This document shows positions 32,501 to 40,004 of a stretch of DNA of 40,956 bases, one piece after another; positions within the stretch are counted from its first letter, which is position 1, and each line of letters opens with the position of its first letter. Made by a program: the position numbers and the translations under genes. Source of the stretch: an uncultured Bacteroidota bacterium (GTDB lineage: Bacteria > Bacteroidota > Bacteroidia > Bacteroidales > WCHB1-69). The stretch lies in NCBI GenBank assembly GCA_902796805.1, contig CADBQG010000012.1, positions 1 through 40,956 of the forward strand, given 5' to 3'. The notes below the pieces were generated by a model. The model had not been told where the DNA came from. It was given only the letters and a program-made list of their open reading frames with translations, and made no database searches.

Positions 32501-34624
32501 TTACTTCAGTCCCCTGTTTTTCAGCAGTGGTTCTATGGAGGGTTCTTTGCCGCGGAAGGCCATGTAGAGGTTCATGGCGTCGTCGGTGTTCCCGCGTTCG
32601 AGGATGTTGGTCCTGAACGATGCGGCCGTGGCGGGGTCGAAGATGCCGTTCTCCCTGAAGCACTCGTACGCGTCGTTGTCGAGCAGTGCCGACCATGTGT
32701 AGCTGTAGTAGCCGGCTGCGTAACCGCCCGAGAATACGTGCTGGAAATAGGCGCTCCTGTAACGCGGGATTATTGAGGAGATAAGCCCTATCTTTTCCAT
32801 TCTCACAGTCTCGAAGTCAGGAAGCCTTATGTTGCAGGACTTGTCAATGGTGTGGAAGTCCATGTCGAGGATTGACGCTGCGAGGAGTTCGGTGTTCGCG
32901 AACCCTTGTCCGTAAGTGGCGGCCGCCTTTATCTTCTCTACAAGTCCGTCGGGGATAAGTTCGCCGGTCTTGTAATGGTGGGCATACACCTTCAGCACCT
33001 CGGGTTCAAAGGCGAAGTGTTCCATGAACTGAGACGGCATCTCCACAAAGTCCCTTGGCACATTTGTTCCCGAGAGGGTGGGATAGTGGCATCTCGAGAG
33101 GACGCTGTGCAGGGCGTGTCCGAACTCGTGGAACAGGGTCTCGGTCTCGTCGATGTTGAGCAGCGAAGGCCTATCGCCCACTGGTTTTGTAAAGTTGAAG
33201 ACAAGCGACACCACGGGAATCACGTTGTTCCCCTCCCTGTCGTAGTACTGTTCCCTGAAATTTGTCATCCAGGCGCCGCTTCTCTTGCTCTCCCTCGGGA
33301 AGAAGTCCATGTACACCACGGCTATCACTTCGTTGTTGTCAACGACCTCGAAGGCCTTCACTTCCGGATGATACACCGGGATCTCTTTGTTTTCGTTGAA
33401 GTTCAGTCCGTAGAGCCTTTCACAAACGTAGAAAAGCCCTTTCAATGTGGAATCAAGGGAGAGGTACGGACGAATGTCGTCGTCGTTGAGGTCGTACTTT
33501 TCCTTGCGGAGCCTTTCCGCGTAGAACCGCCAGTCGTAAGGCTGGAGTTTCCCGCTGTGTCCGTCAGCTATAAGCATTCTTTGGTACAACGCCTCCTCAT
33601 CCTTTGCCTTCTCGAGTGCCGGTTTCCAGACCTTCATCAGAAGTTCGCGCACATTGCCGGCGTTCTTGGCCATGCAATCGTCGAGCACGTAGTCTGCATA
33701 GTTGTCGAACCCGAGAATGCTGGCTTTTTCAAGCCTGAGGTTCACTATTTCGTTTATAATTTCTGTGTTCGAGAACTCTCCGTCGAGGCAGCGTGTTGAA
33801 TAGAGTGTCCAGAGTTCCTTCCGCAGTTGTCTGTTCTTGCAGTTCTGCAAGAACGGCTCCATCGACGGGACATGCACCGTGAACGCGTATTTCCCTTTTG
33901 GGCTCTCCATGCCGGAAGCGGCTTCGCGGGCGGTCTGCAGCTGCGTTTCAGAAAGTCCGTCGAGTTCTTTCTCGTCGTCAACGAACAGAGTGCGGCTGTT
34001 GGTTGCGCCGAGCACGTTGTTGCCGAACTTCAGTGTCAGCGACGAGAGTCTCTCGTTTATCTCCCTGAAGCGCGCACGGCTCTCCTCCGGCACATTGGCT
34101 CCGCCTCTCACAAAACCCTTGTAGATGACTTCAAGCAGCCGGGTCTGCTCTGGATTAAGGTTCTCCTCGTCGCGTTTCTGATACACTGTCTTGATTCTCT
34201 CGAAGAGTTCGGGGTTCAACATGATATTGTCCTCGTGCCTGGTCAGGAGCGGGATTATTGTGTCGGACAGGCGTTCCATTTCATCGTCGTTGCAGCACTC
34301 GGAGAGGTTGAGGAACACCGACGACACTTTGTTGAGCAGTTCGCCGCTGTATTCGTAAGGAATTATGGTGTTCCCGAACGTCGGTTCCTCGGGGTTGTTG
34401 CAAATCTCCTCTATTGCCTTCTCCTGTCTTTGGATGCCTTCGTGTATGGCAGGGAGATAGTGCACGGTTTCTATTTTGTCGAAAGGCGGTACGCCATGGG
34501 GAGTGTTCCACTCCTGCATGAAAGGATTGTCTGTAGTTGCAGATGTTTCCGCTTTATTCTTGCAACCGGCAAAAACACACGTAGTTGCTATTATCATCGC
34601 AAATGCTTTTAAGTTCTTGTCCAT
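32501..34624 (-). CDS. dcp: M3 family peptidyl-dipeptidase lipoprotein
   Basis: A 707-aa metallopeptidase of family M3 (Dcp/oligopeptidase A type), which removes dipeptides from peptide C-termini or cleaves oligopeptides. The zinc motif is LFHEFGHALHS, with the third ligand Glu downstream in FVEMPSQFMEHF. N-terminal helices (NPFMQEWNTPHGVPPFDKI), the QKRDEENLNPEQTRLLE region and the C-terminal AAGYYSYTWSALLDNDAY are typical. The start at 34624 gives a lipoprotein signal with lipobox FAGC (Cys21), suggesting a periplasmic, membrane-anchored enzyme. The frame is open to 34666, but the promoter at 34649-34642 supports 34624. dcp is used in the broad sense; the subfamily cannot be separated. Confidence 0.93.
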   Translation of the reverse strand: MDKNLKAFAMIIATTCVFAGCKNKAETSATTDNPFMQEWNTPHGVPPFDKIETVHYLPAIHEGIQRQEKAIEEICNNPEEPTFGNTIIPYEYSGELLNKVSSVFLNLSECCNDDEMERLSDTIIPLLTRHEDNIMLNPELFERIKTVYQKRDEENLNPEQTRLLEVIYKGFVRGGANVPEESRARFREINERLSSLTLKFGNNVLGATNSRTLFVDDEKELDGLSETQLQTAREAASGMESPKGKYAFTVHVPSMEPFLQNCKNRQLRKELWTLYSTRCLDGEFSNTEIINEIVNLRLEKASILGFDNYADYVLDDCMAKNAGNVRELLMKVWKPALEKAKDEEALYQRMLIADGHSGKLQPYDWRFYAERLRKEKYDLNDDDIRPYLSLDSTLKGLFYVCERLYGLNFNENKEIPVYHPEVKAFEVVDNNEVIAVVYMDFFPRESKRSGAWMTNFREQYYDREGNNVIPVVSLVFNFTKPVGDRPSLLNIDETETLFHEFGHALHSVLSRCHYPTLSGTNVPRDFVEMPSQFMEHFAFEPEVLKVYAHHYKTGELIPDGLVEKIKAAATYGQGFANTELLAASILDMDFHTIDKSCNIRLPDFETVRMEKIGLISSIIPRYRSAYFQHVFSGGYAAGYYSYTWSALLDNDAYECFRENGIFDPATAASFRTNILERGNTDDAMNLYMAFRGKEPSIEPLLKNRGLK

Positions 34625-34641
34625 AATTAATATAGTTTTTG

Positions 34642-34649
34642 CAAAGATA
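34642..34649 (-). promoter_or_regulatory. -7 box of the M3 peptidase gene
   Basis: TATCTTTG on the minus strand matches TAnnTTTG, 18 nt before the ATG at 34624. It rules out the longer start at 34666, which would lie upstream of the promoter. Confidence 0.6.
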
Positions 34650-35074
34650 TAAAAAATCCGGCACATACAGGAGAAGTTGAAGAATGCGTTCTCCTGGCAT
34701 GTTTCCCTCCCTCTTCTTTAACGGCTCCATGTTTTCATTCTGACCCTTAATTTCCGTTTTTCTCCGAAATTCGATATATGAATTTAACAATTTCATGTTA
34801 AATAATTTTATCGTTATTTGCAACTTGCTGGTAATTAGCCATAAAAAAAAATCAAAAAAGTCTTGACAAGGCGTTGTTTTGATATTATCTTTGTCGTGTT
34901 CAAAAAGGGCTGGCCACCCTCGAACGCAAAAATGAAAACAAAACAGATATAGGGCCTACAATGAAATCAACAAAAGAAAAGGAGCGGTGTACTTTCCACG
35001 CCGCCGAGGCTTTCTTCAGGCCGGCCGAAGCGTTATGAGGCGAAAACAAAAACATTAACCAAAAAAACAAAACT
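34650..35074. other. Intergenic stretch with divergent promoters and a 175-nt leader
   Basis: No gene is recognised between the M3 peptidase and the next secreted protein. The right half forms the 5' leader of the gene at 35075, downstream of the promoter at 34863-34893. It includes short frames at 34932-34952 (6 codons) and 34961-35038 (25 codons), and a self-complementary CTTC-A-GGCCGGCC-GAAG run near 35014-35030. I see no riboswitch I can name. Confidence 0.55.
34863..34893 (+). promoter_or_regulatory. Promoter of the 35075 gene
   Basis: TTG (34863-34865) and TATCTTTG (34886-34893) with 20 bp between them. Transcription would start near 34900, leaving a leader of about 175 nt. Confidence 0.6.
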
Positions 35075-35614
35075 ATGAAAAAGATTTTCTTATTTATCGG
35101 ATTAAGTTTCTTTACTCTCGGTGCATTTGCAGAGGGAGTTCCATCAGTTACTGTAAACAAATCGCAGGGTGGCTGGAGCGCGATTTTCAACTTGTACAAC
35201 TATGTGACGTACACTCCGGCGGAACTCACGGACAACGGTGTGGCGCAGCTTAACTGCCAAGGGAGCGGTTTCACCTGGTGCAGAGTGCCAAACTGCAGCA
35301 CTATGCCTGTGAACGACGGCTCGATGAGGATTGACGTCACCGAACAGACAAAAGTTGATATGTTCACTACGGCCATCAACGACATCCTGGGGCAGATTGA
35401 AAATGACGAATCTGCCAACGCCGACACTGATATGGGCACCCGCCGCGCCGATAATAAGACCTCAGTGTACACCAAGAAACTCGCCGTGGCAGGACAAGTT
35501 ACCCGTGGCAGGGTAAACTATGACACCTATGTCGTGAAAGCCGTAAGAAAGCAGGATTTGAACAACGGCACGGAGACTGTGGACTTGTTCCTCGACAAAG
35601 TAAGGCTGTTCTGA
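35075..35614 (+). CDS. Small secreted protein of unknown function
   Basis: A 179-aa protein with a signal peptide (1-19, FFTLGAFAEG). The mature part has a beta-rich region (PSVTVNKSQGGWSAIFNLYNYVTY), a segment with two Cys (LNCQGSGFTWCRVPNC, plus one more Cys), a helix (VDMFTTAINDILGQIEND) and a C-terminal beta-pair ending VDLFLDKVRLF. I do not recognise a family. It is preceded by a long leader and followed 39 nt later by another unknown secreted protein in the same direction, so the pair may be one operon. Confidence 0.7.
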   Translation: MKKIFLFIGLSFFTLGAFAEGVPSVTVNKSQGGWSAIFNLYNYVTYTPAELTDNGVAQLNCQGSGFTWCRVPNCSTMPVNDGSMRIDVTEQTKVDMFTTAINDILGQIENDESANADTDMGTRRADNKTSVYTKKLAVAGQVTRGRVNYDTYVVKAVRKQDLNNGTETVDLFLDKVRLF

Positions 35615-35653
35615 ATCCGGCACGACTGTCCCACATAAATTAGAATTCGTCTT

Positions 35654-37303
35654 ATGAAATCACGTGTTTTTTCAGTGGTAATGATGGTGTTGTCATTTGT
35701 GGCCGCGCCATGCCAGGAATGGATCGGAAACGCCTTCTCTTTGGACACTATAGTGCCGTTGGCAGCGGTTAACATGCCTCGCAACATGAACCTTGTGAAA
35801 TGCAGGATAGTCGACAGTTGCTTCTATTTCGTGGAGCAGCAGGGCTTCCAATATGACAGGGGAAAAGACCGGTTCGCGGTGATATACGCCATCTCACTGA
35901 AAGATCACGTACAAAGGGAAATCGTGGTTCCTGCGCCACAAAAAAACGGGTCGGCACGTGGAAGCAAGAGGATTTCCCACGGTGACCTTTGGATCTACGA
36001 TTTTGACTTTTACGAGAACCTGCTGATCGTGACCACCCAGGAAGAGATACTGGTGTACCGGAAAGAGGATTCATCGGGATACCAACTTGTATTCTCTGAC
36101 TGTTGCCACAAGAACTTGCATACTTCATATATGAAGGGAGACAAGCTGCACTTCTTCGAGGAGGACCACGACGGCGGGTACTTATGGTTTCATAAAGACA
36201 TCGGTGGCGATTCGGCCACGCTTGTGAGGGAACTGGCATACGAGGCGCCTCATGTTGTCCAGATCCAGCCGAACCGACACCTTTCCCACGACAAAGAACA
36301 TGTGTACTTCCTGAGCACAAGACACCCGCGATTTGAAATTTATGCCAAGTCAGGAGAACTGATACGTACGGAAGGATTCGAACTGCCTGGCTGGAAGTGT
36401 TTTGACGACGACTACATACGCCGTTCGCTGGAGAAGCCTTACGGCATAGAAAGGATACTTTCAGTAAAGGACGACCTGTTCTCCTATTCTTATCCCAAGA
36501 TGGCTTTCCCTTTTGATGACGGGCTGATGCTATTCTATCTGCAATTCGACACAACTATTGGAAAATCCGTGCTGCAATATGCGATATTTGACCATGACAA
36601 ACAACTACAACGCTACTCTTTCAACCATGACGACGGCAGGTATGTTGCAGCACAATTTCCATTTGACCTGATGAAGGGCGGGTATGACAAGGGGAGTTTC
36701 TCTTCCGGGAACACTTTGGTGCAGTTAACATACTATTCGGACGTTAGCTGGAAAAACAAGACTGACGAGGAGTACAAGGATGAATTGAACCGATATTTCG
36801 AGAGCAATGACGCGAATGTCGCATACAAAATAATGCGCTTTACAGGAAACAATGATGCTAAACCAACACATGGAGGTGTAAGAGATAGAAAAAGCGATTC
36901 CATCCACAATATCAGACGTGTATATGTAGTTCACGGCGACTTGGAATGCTCGGGCTGCGTCAGGGCCATATACAGATTGCTTGACATGGCCACATGCAGA
37001 CTTGGTATCCACCAAATTTATCGTTTGCCAGTGGCAGGAGTCTACCGCGCGGAACTCAAAAAAAACATAGGACAGGCATTGGGCAAAGACTTCGTGATTG
37101 AAAGCCGTGGGGAACTCGAAAAAAGAGGTGTGTTGCTCCCGGAACTTTCGGAGTCTGACTTTCCCTGCCTTCTGCTCGAGAGTGAAAACGGCAGTACTCA
37201 CGTATTTAGAGTCTCTGAAATCTTCACCGAAGATGTATCGCGAACCGAGTTCAGAAAAGATTTTATTGACATTTGGGAGGCTTACGTACACGACTCAGAA
37301 TGA
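35654..37303 (+). CDS. Secreted protein of unknown function, propeller-like with Cys-pair C-terminal region
   Basis: A 549-aa exported protein (signal peptide 1-20, ending AAPCQ). Residues 25-420 contain recurring short strand patterns (SCFYFVEQQGF, DLWIYDFDFYENLLIV, KLHFFEEDHDG, HVYFLSTRHPRFEIYAKSGE), which would fit a beta-propeller such as those of Bacteroidetes 6-bladed proteins. The last 130 residues (VYVVHGDLECSGCVRAIY to FPCLLLESENGSTHVFRV) carry a C-S-G-C pair and may be a thioredoxin-like domain. Both domain readings are inference; I do not recognise the family. The DUF58 gene follows, with its own promoter just past the stop. Confidence 0.72.
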   Translation: MKSRVFSVVMMVLSFVAAPCQEWIGNAFSLDTIVPLAAVNMPRNMNLVKCRIVDSCFYFVEQQGFQYDRGKDRFAVIYAISLKDHVQREIVVPAPQKNGSARGSKRISHGDLWIYDFDFYENLLIVTTQEEILVYRKEDSSGYQLVFSDCCHKNLHTSYMKGDKLHFFEEDHDGGYLWFHKDIGGDSATLVRELAYEAPHVVQIQPNRHLSHDKEHVYFLSTRHPRFEIYAKSGELIRTEGFELPGWKCFDDDYIRRSLEKPYGIERILSVKDDLFSYSYPKMAFPFDDGLMLFYLQFDTTIGKSVLQYAIFDHDKQLQRYSFNHDDGRYVAAQFPFDLMKGGYDKGSFSSGNTLVQLTYYSDVSWKNKTDEEYKDELNRYFESNDANVAYKIMRFTGNNDAKPTHGGVRDRKSDSIHNIRRVYVVHGDLECSGCVRAIYRLLDMATCRLGIHQIYRLPVAGVYRAELKKNIGQALGKDFVIESRGELEKRGVLLPELSESDFPCLLLESENGSTHVFRVSEIFTEDVSRTEFRKDFIDIWEAYVHDSE

Positions 37304-37310
37304 AAAAGTG

Positions 37311-37318
37311 TACTTTTG
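37311..37318 (+). promoter_or_regulatory. -7 box of the DUF58-radC promoter
   Basis: TACTTTTG matches TAnnTTTG and lies 18 nt before the ATG at 37336, so the frame upstream of it is not part of the protein. Confidence 0.5.
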
Positions 37319-37335
37319 CACGCAAAATTCCTACT

Positions 37336-38271
37336 ATGTCATACAAACTGGATTTGTCAGCAATAACGCAGTTCGACCACATAGAGTTTGTGGCGAAGCA
37401 GGTTGTGGAAGGTTTCATCACCGGCCTGCACAAAAGCCCCATGCACGGCTTCTCTGTGGAATTCGCCGAGCACAGGCCTTACAACACGGGTGAACCTATC
37501 AGGCACATAGACTGGAAACTCTACGCCCGCACCGACAAGCTGTTCGTGAAGCGCTATGAGGAGGAGACCAACTTGCGCTGCCATCTTGTGATAGACAATT
37601 CCTCTTCTATGTATTTCCCACTGCGTGAGAAATACTCTCTTGCGCAGCCCAACAAAATCTTCTTCTCAGTGTATGGCGCGGCCGTCCTGATGCAGATATT
37701 CAAAAGCCAGAGGGATGCCGTCGGGTTGTCAGTCTTTTCCGACAAACTGGAACTTCATACCCCTGCCCGCGGCGGCGACGCCCATCAAAAGATGATTTAC
37801 AGGGAATTGGAGAAGATACTCCAGCCCATTGGGTCAGATGTGAAGCGAAACTCGTTTGTTACCGACACACTTCACCAGATTGCGGAGCAAATACACAGGA
37901 GGTCGCTTGTGATCATCTTCAGCGACATGCTTGAGACCTCCGCCTCCTTGGACGAACTGCTTCTTGCCCTCGGACATCTCAAGCACAACAAACACGAGGT
38001 GGTCCTGTTTCACACGTTCGACAAAAGTCTTGAGTATGACTTCTCATTCGAGAATCGCCTGTACCGTTTCGTCGACATGGAGACCGGGCAGGAGGTCAAG
38101 TTACACGCCAACAACATGCGCGAATTCTATCGTCAGGCTGTCAACGACTATTTCAAGGAAATCAATGTCAAGTGCGGACAGTACCAGATAGATGTGATTC
38201 CTGTGGACGTTACGCAGGGTTTTGAGCAGATTATGCTCCCTTACCTTTTGAAACGCTCGCAAATATACTGA
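37336..38271 (+). CDS. DUF58 domain protein (MoxR-associated, VWA-like)
   Basis: A 311-aa cytoplasmic protein of the DUF58 family, which usually works with MoxR AAA ATPases in complex assembly. The family signature FAEHRPYNTGEPIRHIDWKLYARTDKLFVKRYEEETNLR is split here by length limits but readable at 45-80, and a VWA-type metal site is seen as LVIDNSSSMYFP (DxSxS). Later LVIIFSDMLE and LFHTFDKSLEYDFSFENRLYRFVDMETG follow. The frame is open to 37273, but the promoter at 37311 puts the start at 37336 (MSYKLDLSAITQFDHIEF). No moxR is adjacent in the window. radC follows 13 nt after the stop and is likely cotranscribed. Confidence 0.9.
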   Translation: MSYKLDLSAITQFDHIEFVAKQVVEGFITGLHKSPMHGFSVEFAEHRPYNTGEPIRHIDWKLYARTDKLFVKRYEEETNLRCHLVIDNSSSMYFPLREKYSLAQPNKIFFSVYGAAVLMQIFKSQRDAVGLSVFSDKLELHTPARGGDAHQKMIYRELEKILQPIGSDVKRNSFVTDTLHQIAEQIHRRSLVIIFSDMLETSASLDELLLALGHLKHNKHEVVLFHTFDKSLEYDFSFENRLYRFVDMETGQEVKLHANNMREFYRQAVNDYFKEINVKCGQYQIDVIPVDVTQGFEQIMLPYLLKRSQIY

Positions 38272-38284
38272 TTGAAGTCGACAA

Positions 38285-38995
38285 GTGGAAAGCACGGAAA
38301 CTCATTCTGGAGGCAGGCTTACAATCAAGGAGTGGTGCGTTCAGGAAAGGCCGCGGGAGAAGTATCTCGCTCACGGCTCTGCTTTGCTCACCGACGCCGA
38401 ACTGCTGGCGATTCTCATTAGGACAGGCAACAGGCAGGAATCGGCTGTTGCACTCTCACGGAGGCTTCTCGCCCAGTTCGGGAACAGTCTGAATTGTCTT
38501 TCCAAAAAGACATTTAAGGAAATCTCGACAGTCAGGGGGATTGGCACTGTCAAGGCTATAACCCTTCTGGCCGCATTCGAACTTGGCCGCCGCCTTGGTG
38601 CAGAGAAGGTGGAGTTGAAACGGAAGATAACGTCAAGCACGGATGTTGCCGACCTCATGATGAACAAGTTAGGGCATATCCAGCACGAGGAGTTTTGGGT
38701 CTTGTTTCTCGACACTTCAAACCATCTTATAAAAACGTCGCAGATAAGCAGGGGAGGGTTAACAAACACTGTTGTCGACGTCAGAGTGCTGCTCAGACTG
38801 GCATTGGAGGAGAACGCCACTGCCATGGTTTTGTGCCACAATCATCCGTCAGGAAGCGTTCTGCCCAGCAAGGCCGACAAAGATGTTACCAGGAAGGTCA
38901 TGAATGCAGCGCATACCATGGACATAAAACTAACAGACCACGTGATTGTTTCGGACGGGAGTTACTTCAGCTTCGTGGAACACGGACTGCTCTGA
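38285..38995 (+). CDS. radC: RadC family protein (JAB/MPN metalloprotease fold)
   Basis: A 236-aa protein of the RadC family. The N-terminus has the IKEWCVQERPREKYLAHG motif and a helix-hairpin-helix-type region (EISTVRGIGTVKAITLLAAFEL). The JAB/MPN domain is complete: FWVLFLDTSNHLIKTSQIS, then the zinc site VLCHNHPSGSVLPSKADKD, ending LTDHVIVSDGSYFSFVEHGLL. The historical DNA-repair role is disputed; function is unsettled. The start is a GTG at 38285, 13 nt past the DUF58 stop; no ATG fits better before the conserved region. Confidence 0.93.
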   Translation: MESTETHSGGRLTIKEWCVQERPREKYLAHGSALLTDAELLAILIRTGNRQESAVALSRRLLAQFGNSLNCLSKKTFKEISTVRGIGTVKAITLLAAFELGRRLGAEKVELKRKITSSTDVADLMMNKLGHIQHEEFWVLFLDTSNHLIKTSQISRGGLTNTVVDVRVLLRLALEENATAMVLCHNHPSGSVLPSKADKDVTRKVMNAAHTMDIKLTDHVIVSDGSYFSFVEHGLL

Positions 38996-39005
38996 CTACT
39001 TCTCC

Positions 39006-39137
39006 ATGAGTCCGTGTCGCGAGCTGGAGCGGATAACGAATGTCACGCTTTACGGGGCGGAGATGTGTTTTGACAGGGGGAGTACAGGCATCTGGCTCGA
39101 CCCCGTCGACATTGAGGCGGAATGGCTTGGGCTATAG
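39006..39137 (+). CDS. Possible short gene or fragment, 43 aa
   Basis: A frame starting 10 nt after radC and ending at 39137. The residues (TNVTLYGAEMCFDRGSTGIW, then LDPVDIEAEWLGL) look like a real folded-protein segment rather than random translation, but I cannot place them. It may be a small gene or the surviving end of a longer one. It lacks a recognisable promoter. Confidence 0.25.
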   Translation: MSPCRELERITNVTLYGAEMCFDRGSTGIWLDPVDIEAEWLGL

Positions 39138-39191
39138 GAAAGGTTATCAATAGTTCGGGGCGGCAGCAACATTTGCGGAAAACGCCAACAT

Positions 39192-39221
39192 TATAGAGAC
39201 GCAAAATTTTGCGCCTCTATA
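39192..39221. repeat. Palindromic interspersed repeat
   Basis: A near-perfect 30-nt palindrome: TATAGAGACGCAAAA followed by TTTTGCGCCTCTATA, with one mismatched pair. It is similar in plan to the GACGCGAT repeats near 2617 (GACGC half-sites) and to short palindromes that are common between genes in this group. It lies between the short frame after radC and the transposase remains. Confidence 0.7.
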
Positions 39222-39253
39222 GGACGGGGAAACCGCGAACTACGCGCAATTCC

Positions 39254-39271
39254 ACGCGGTGAAAACCGCGT
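39254..39271. other. GNRA-loop hairpin
   Basis: ACGCGGT (39254-39260), loop GAAA, ACCGCGT (39265-39271): a perfect 7-bp stem. No T-run follows on either strand. Just before the transposase remnant. Confidence 0.4.
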
Positions 39272-39287
39272 TGCGGGCCAACGGCGG

Positions 39288-39805
39288 TCATCTTAGCACA
39301 TGACAAAATTTGTTAACATCTGGCATCCAGTGGATTAGATATAGACAAGAACGCGGGTATCGGTATTCCATAGTCGTTTCTGTCTCTGAGAAGAAACTCG
39401 ATGACGATGTCCAGACCGTAGCGGAAGATGCTCTTTGCCTTCCGGCCATGTTTCTTGACATTGATTTCCCTGATGTTACGGTGGACGACTCGCTGACATC
39501 GTAGCACCACATGAAGGCGATAATCTTGATGCGAATGTGATAGCTGATGAGGTTCTCGTTCAGCCCCCTATCCACTTGTCTCCGACAAACTCGCGGTCGG
39601 CGAGCAGGCAGTCGATGCTTTCCGCGCAGAAAAGTCTGACGTAGCGTTGCAGCAGGGCGATTCTTTCCAGGGTGTTGGAGTTGCCGCGCTTGGGCAGCAT
39701 GGTGAACATGAGCGGGTAGGCAACCCCTTCGTGCGCGACGGCGAGCATGAAGATGTTGATGTCACTACCATAAACTTCCTTATCTTTCCGAATTTTCACA
39801 TACAA
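39288..39805 (-). pseudogene. Decayed IS4-family transposase
   Basis: Transposase fragments lie in order on the minus strand. From 39805: YGSDINIFMLAVAHEGVAYP, GNSNTLERIALLQRYV and CLLADREFVGDKW, the DDE-domain middle part. After a frame change, NENLISYHIRIK follows, and then, with most of the intervening domain missing, IAFMWCYD. A second frameshift near 39500 leads to the C-terminal VHRNIREINVKKHGRKAKSI and FRYGLDIVIEFLL. The N-terminal third and the region between RIK and IAFMWCYD are deleted, so no functional enzyme is possible. No terminal inverted repeats or target duplication could be identified. Confidence 0.8.
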
Positions 39806-39853
39806 ACTTCCTTATTTTCATAAAAACCATCTTGTAAACTTCCTTATTTTGTT
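39771..39853. repeat. Three direct repeats of AAACTTCCTTAT with 32-bp period
   Basis: The core AAACTTCCTTAT begins at 39772, 39804 and 39836, exactly 32 bp apart; the bases between are different. The first copy overlaps the broken 5' end of the transposase remnant. Confidence 0.6.
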
Positions 39854-39984
39854 TTTTGACTTTTTGCTAATAAATTGAATGATAATGAGTTACCAGTCTT
39901 TCGAGATTGAATGTCCCATTACCCATCACAGACCTGTTGCGTGTTCAGATTTAATGTGCACCATCATTTGGTTTCACCCACGTA

Positions 39985-40002
39985 GAATCCGAGTTCGGAT
40001 TC
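39985..40002. other. Short palindrome next to the rmuC stop
   Basis: GAATCCGA-gt-TCGGATTC, 2 nt beyond the rmuC stop codon. The stem is perfect but no T-run follows on the minus strand, so a terminator role is uncertain. Confidence 0.35.
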
Positions 40003-40004
40003 AA

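Noticed and set aside
32906-34612. Long plus-strand frames of 297 and 261 codons antisense to the M3 peptidase gene
   Set aside because: They lie wholly opposite a recognised metallopeptidase and have no recognisable features.
39310-39504. Plus-strand 64-codon frame opposite the transposase remnant
   Set aside because: The minus strand translates to recognisable transposase C-terminal residues; the plus frame has none.
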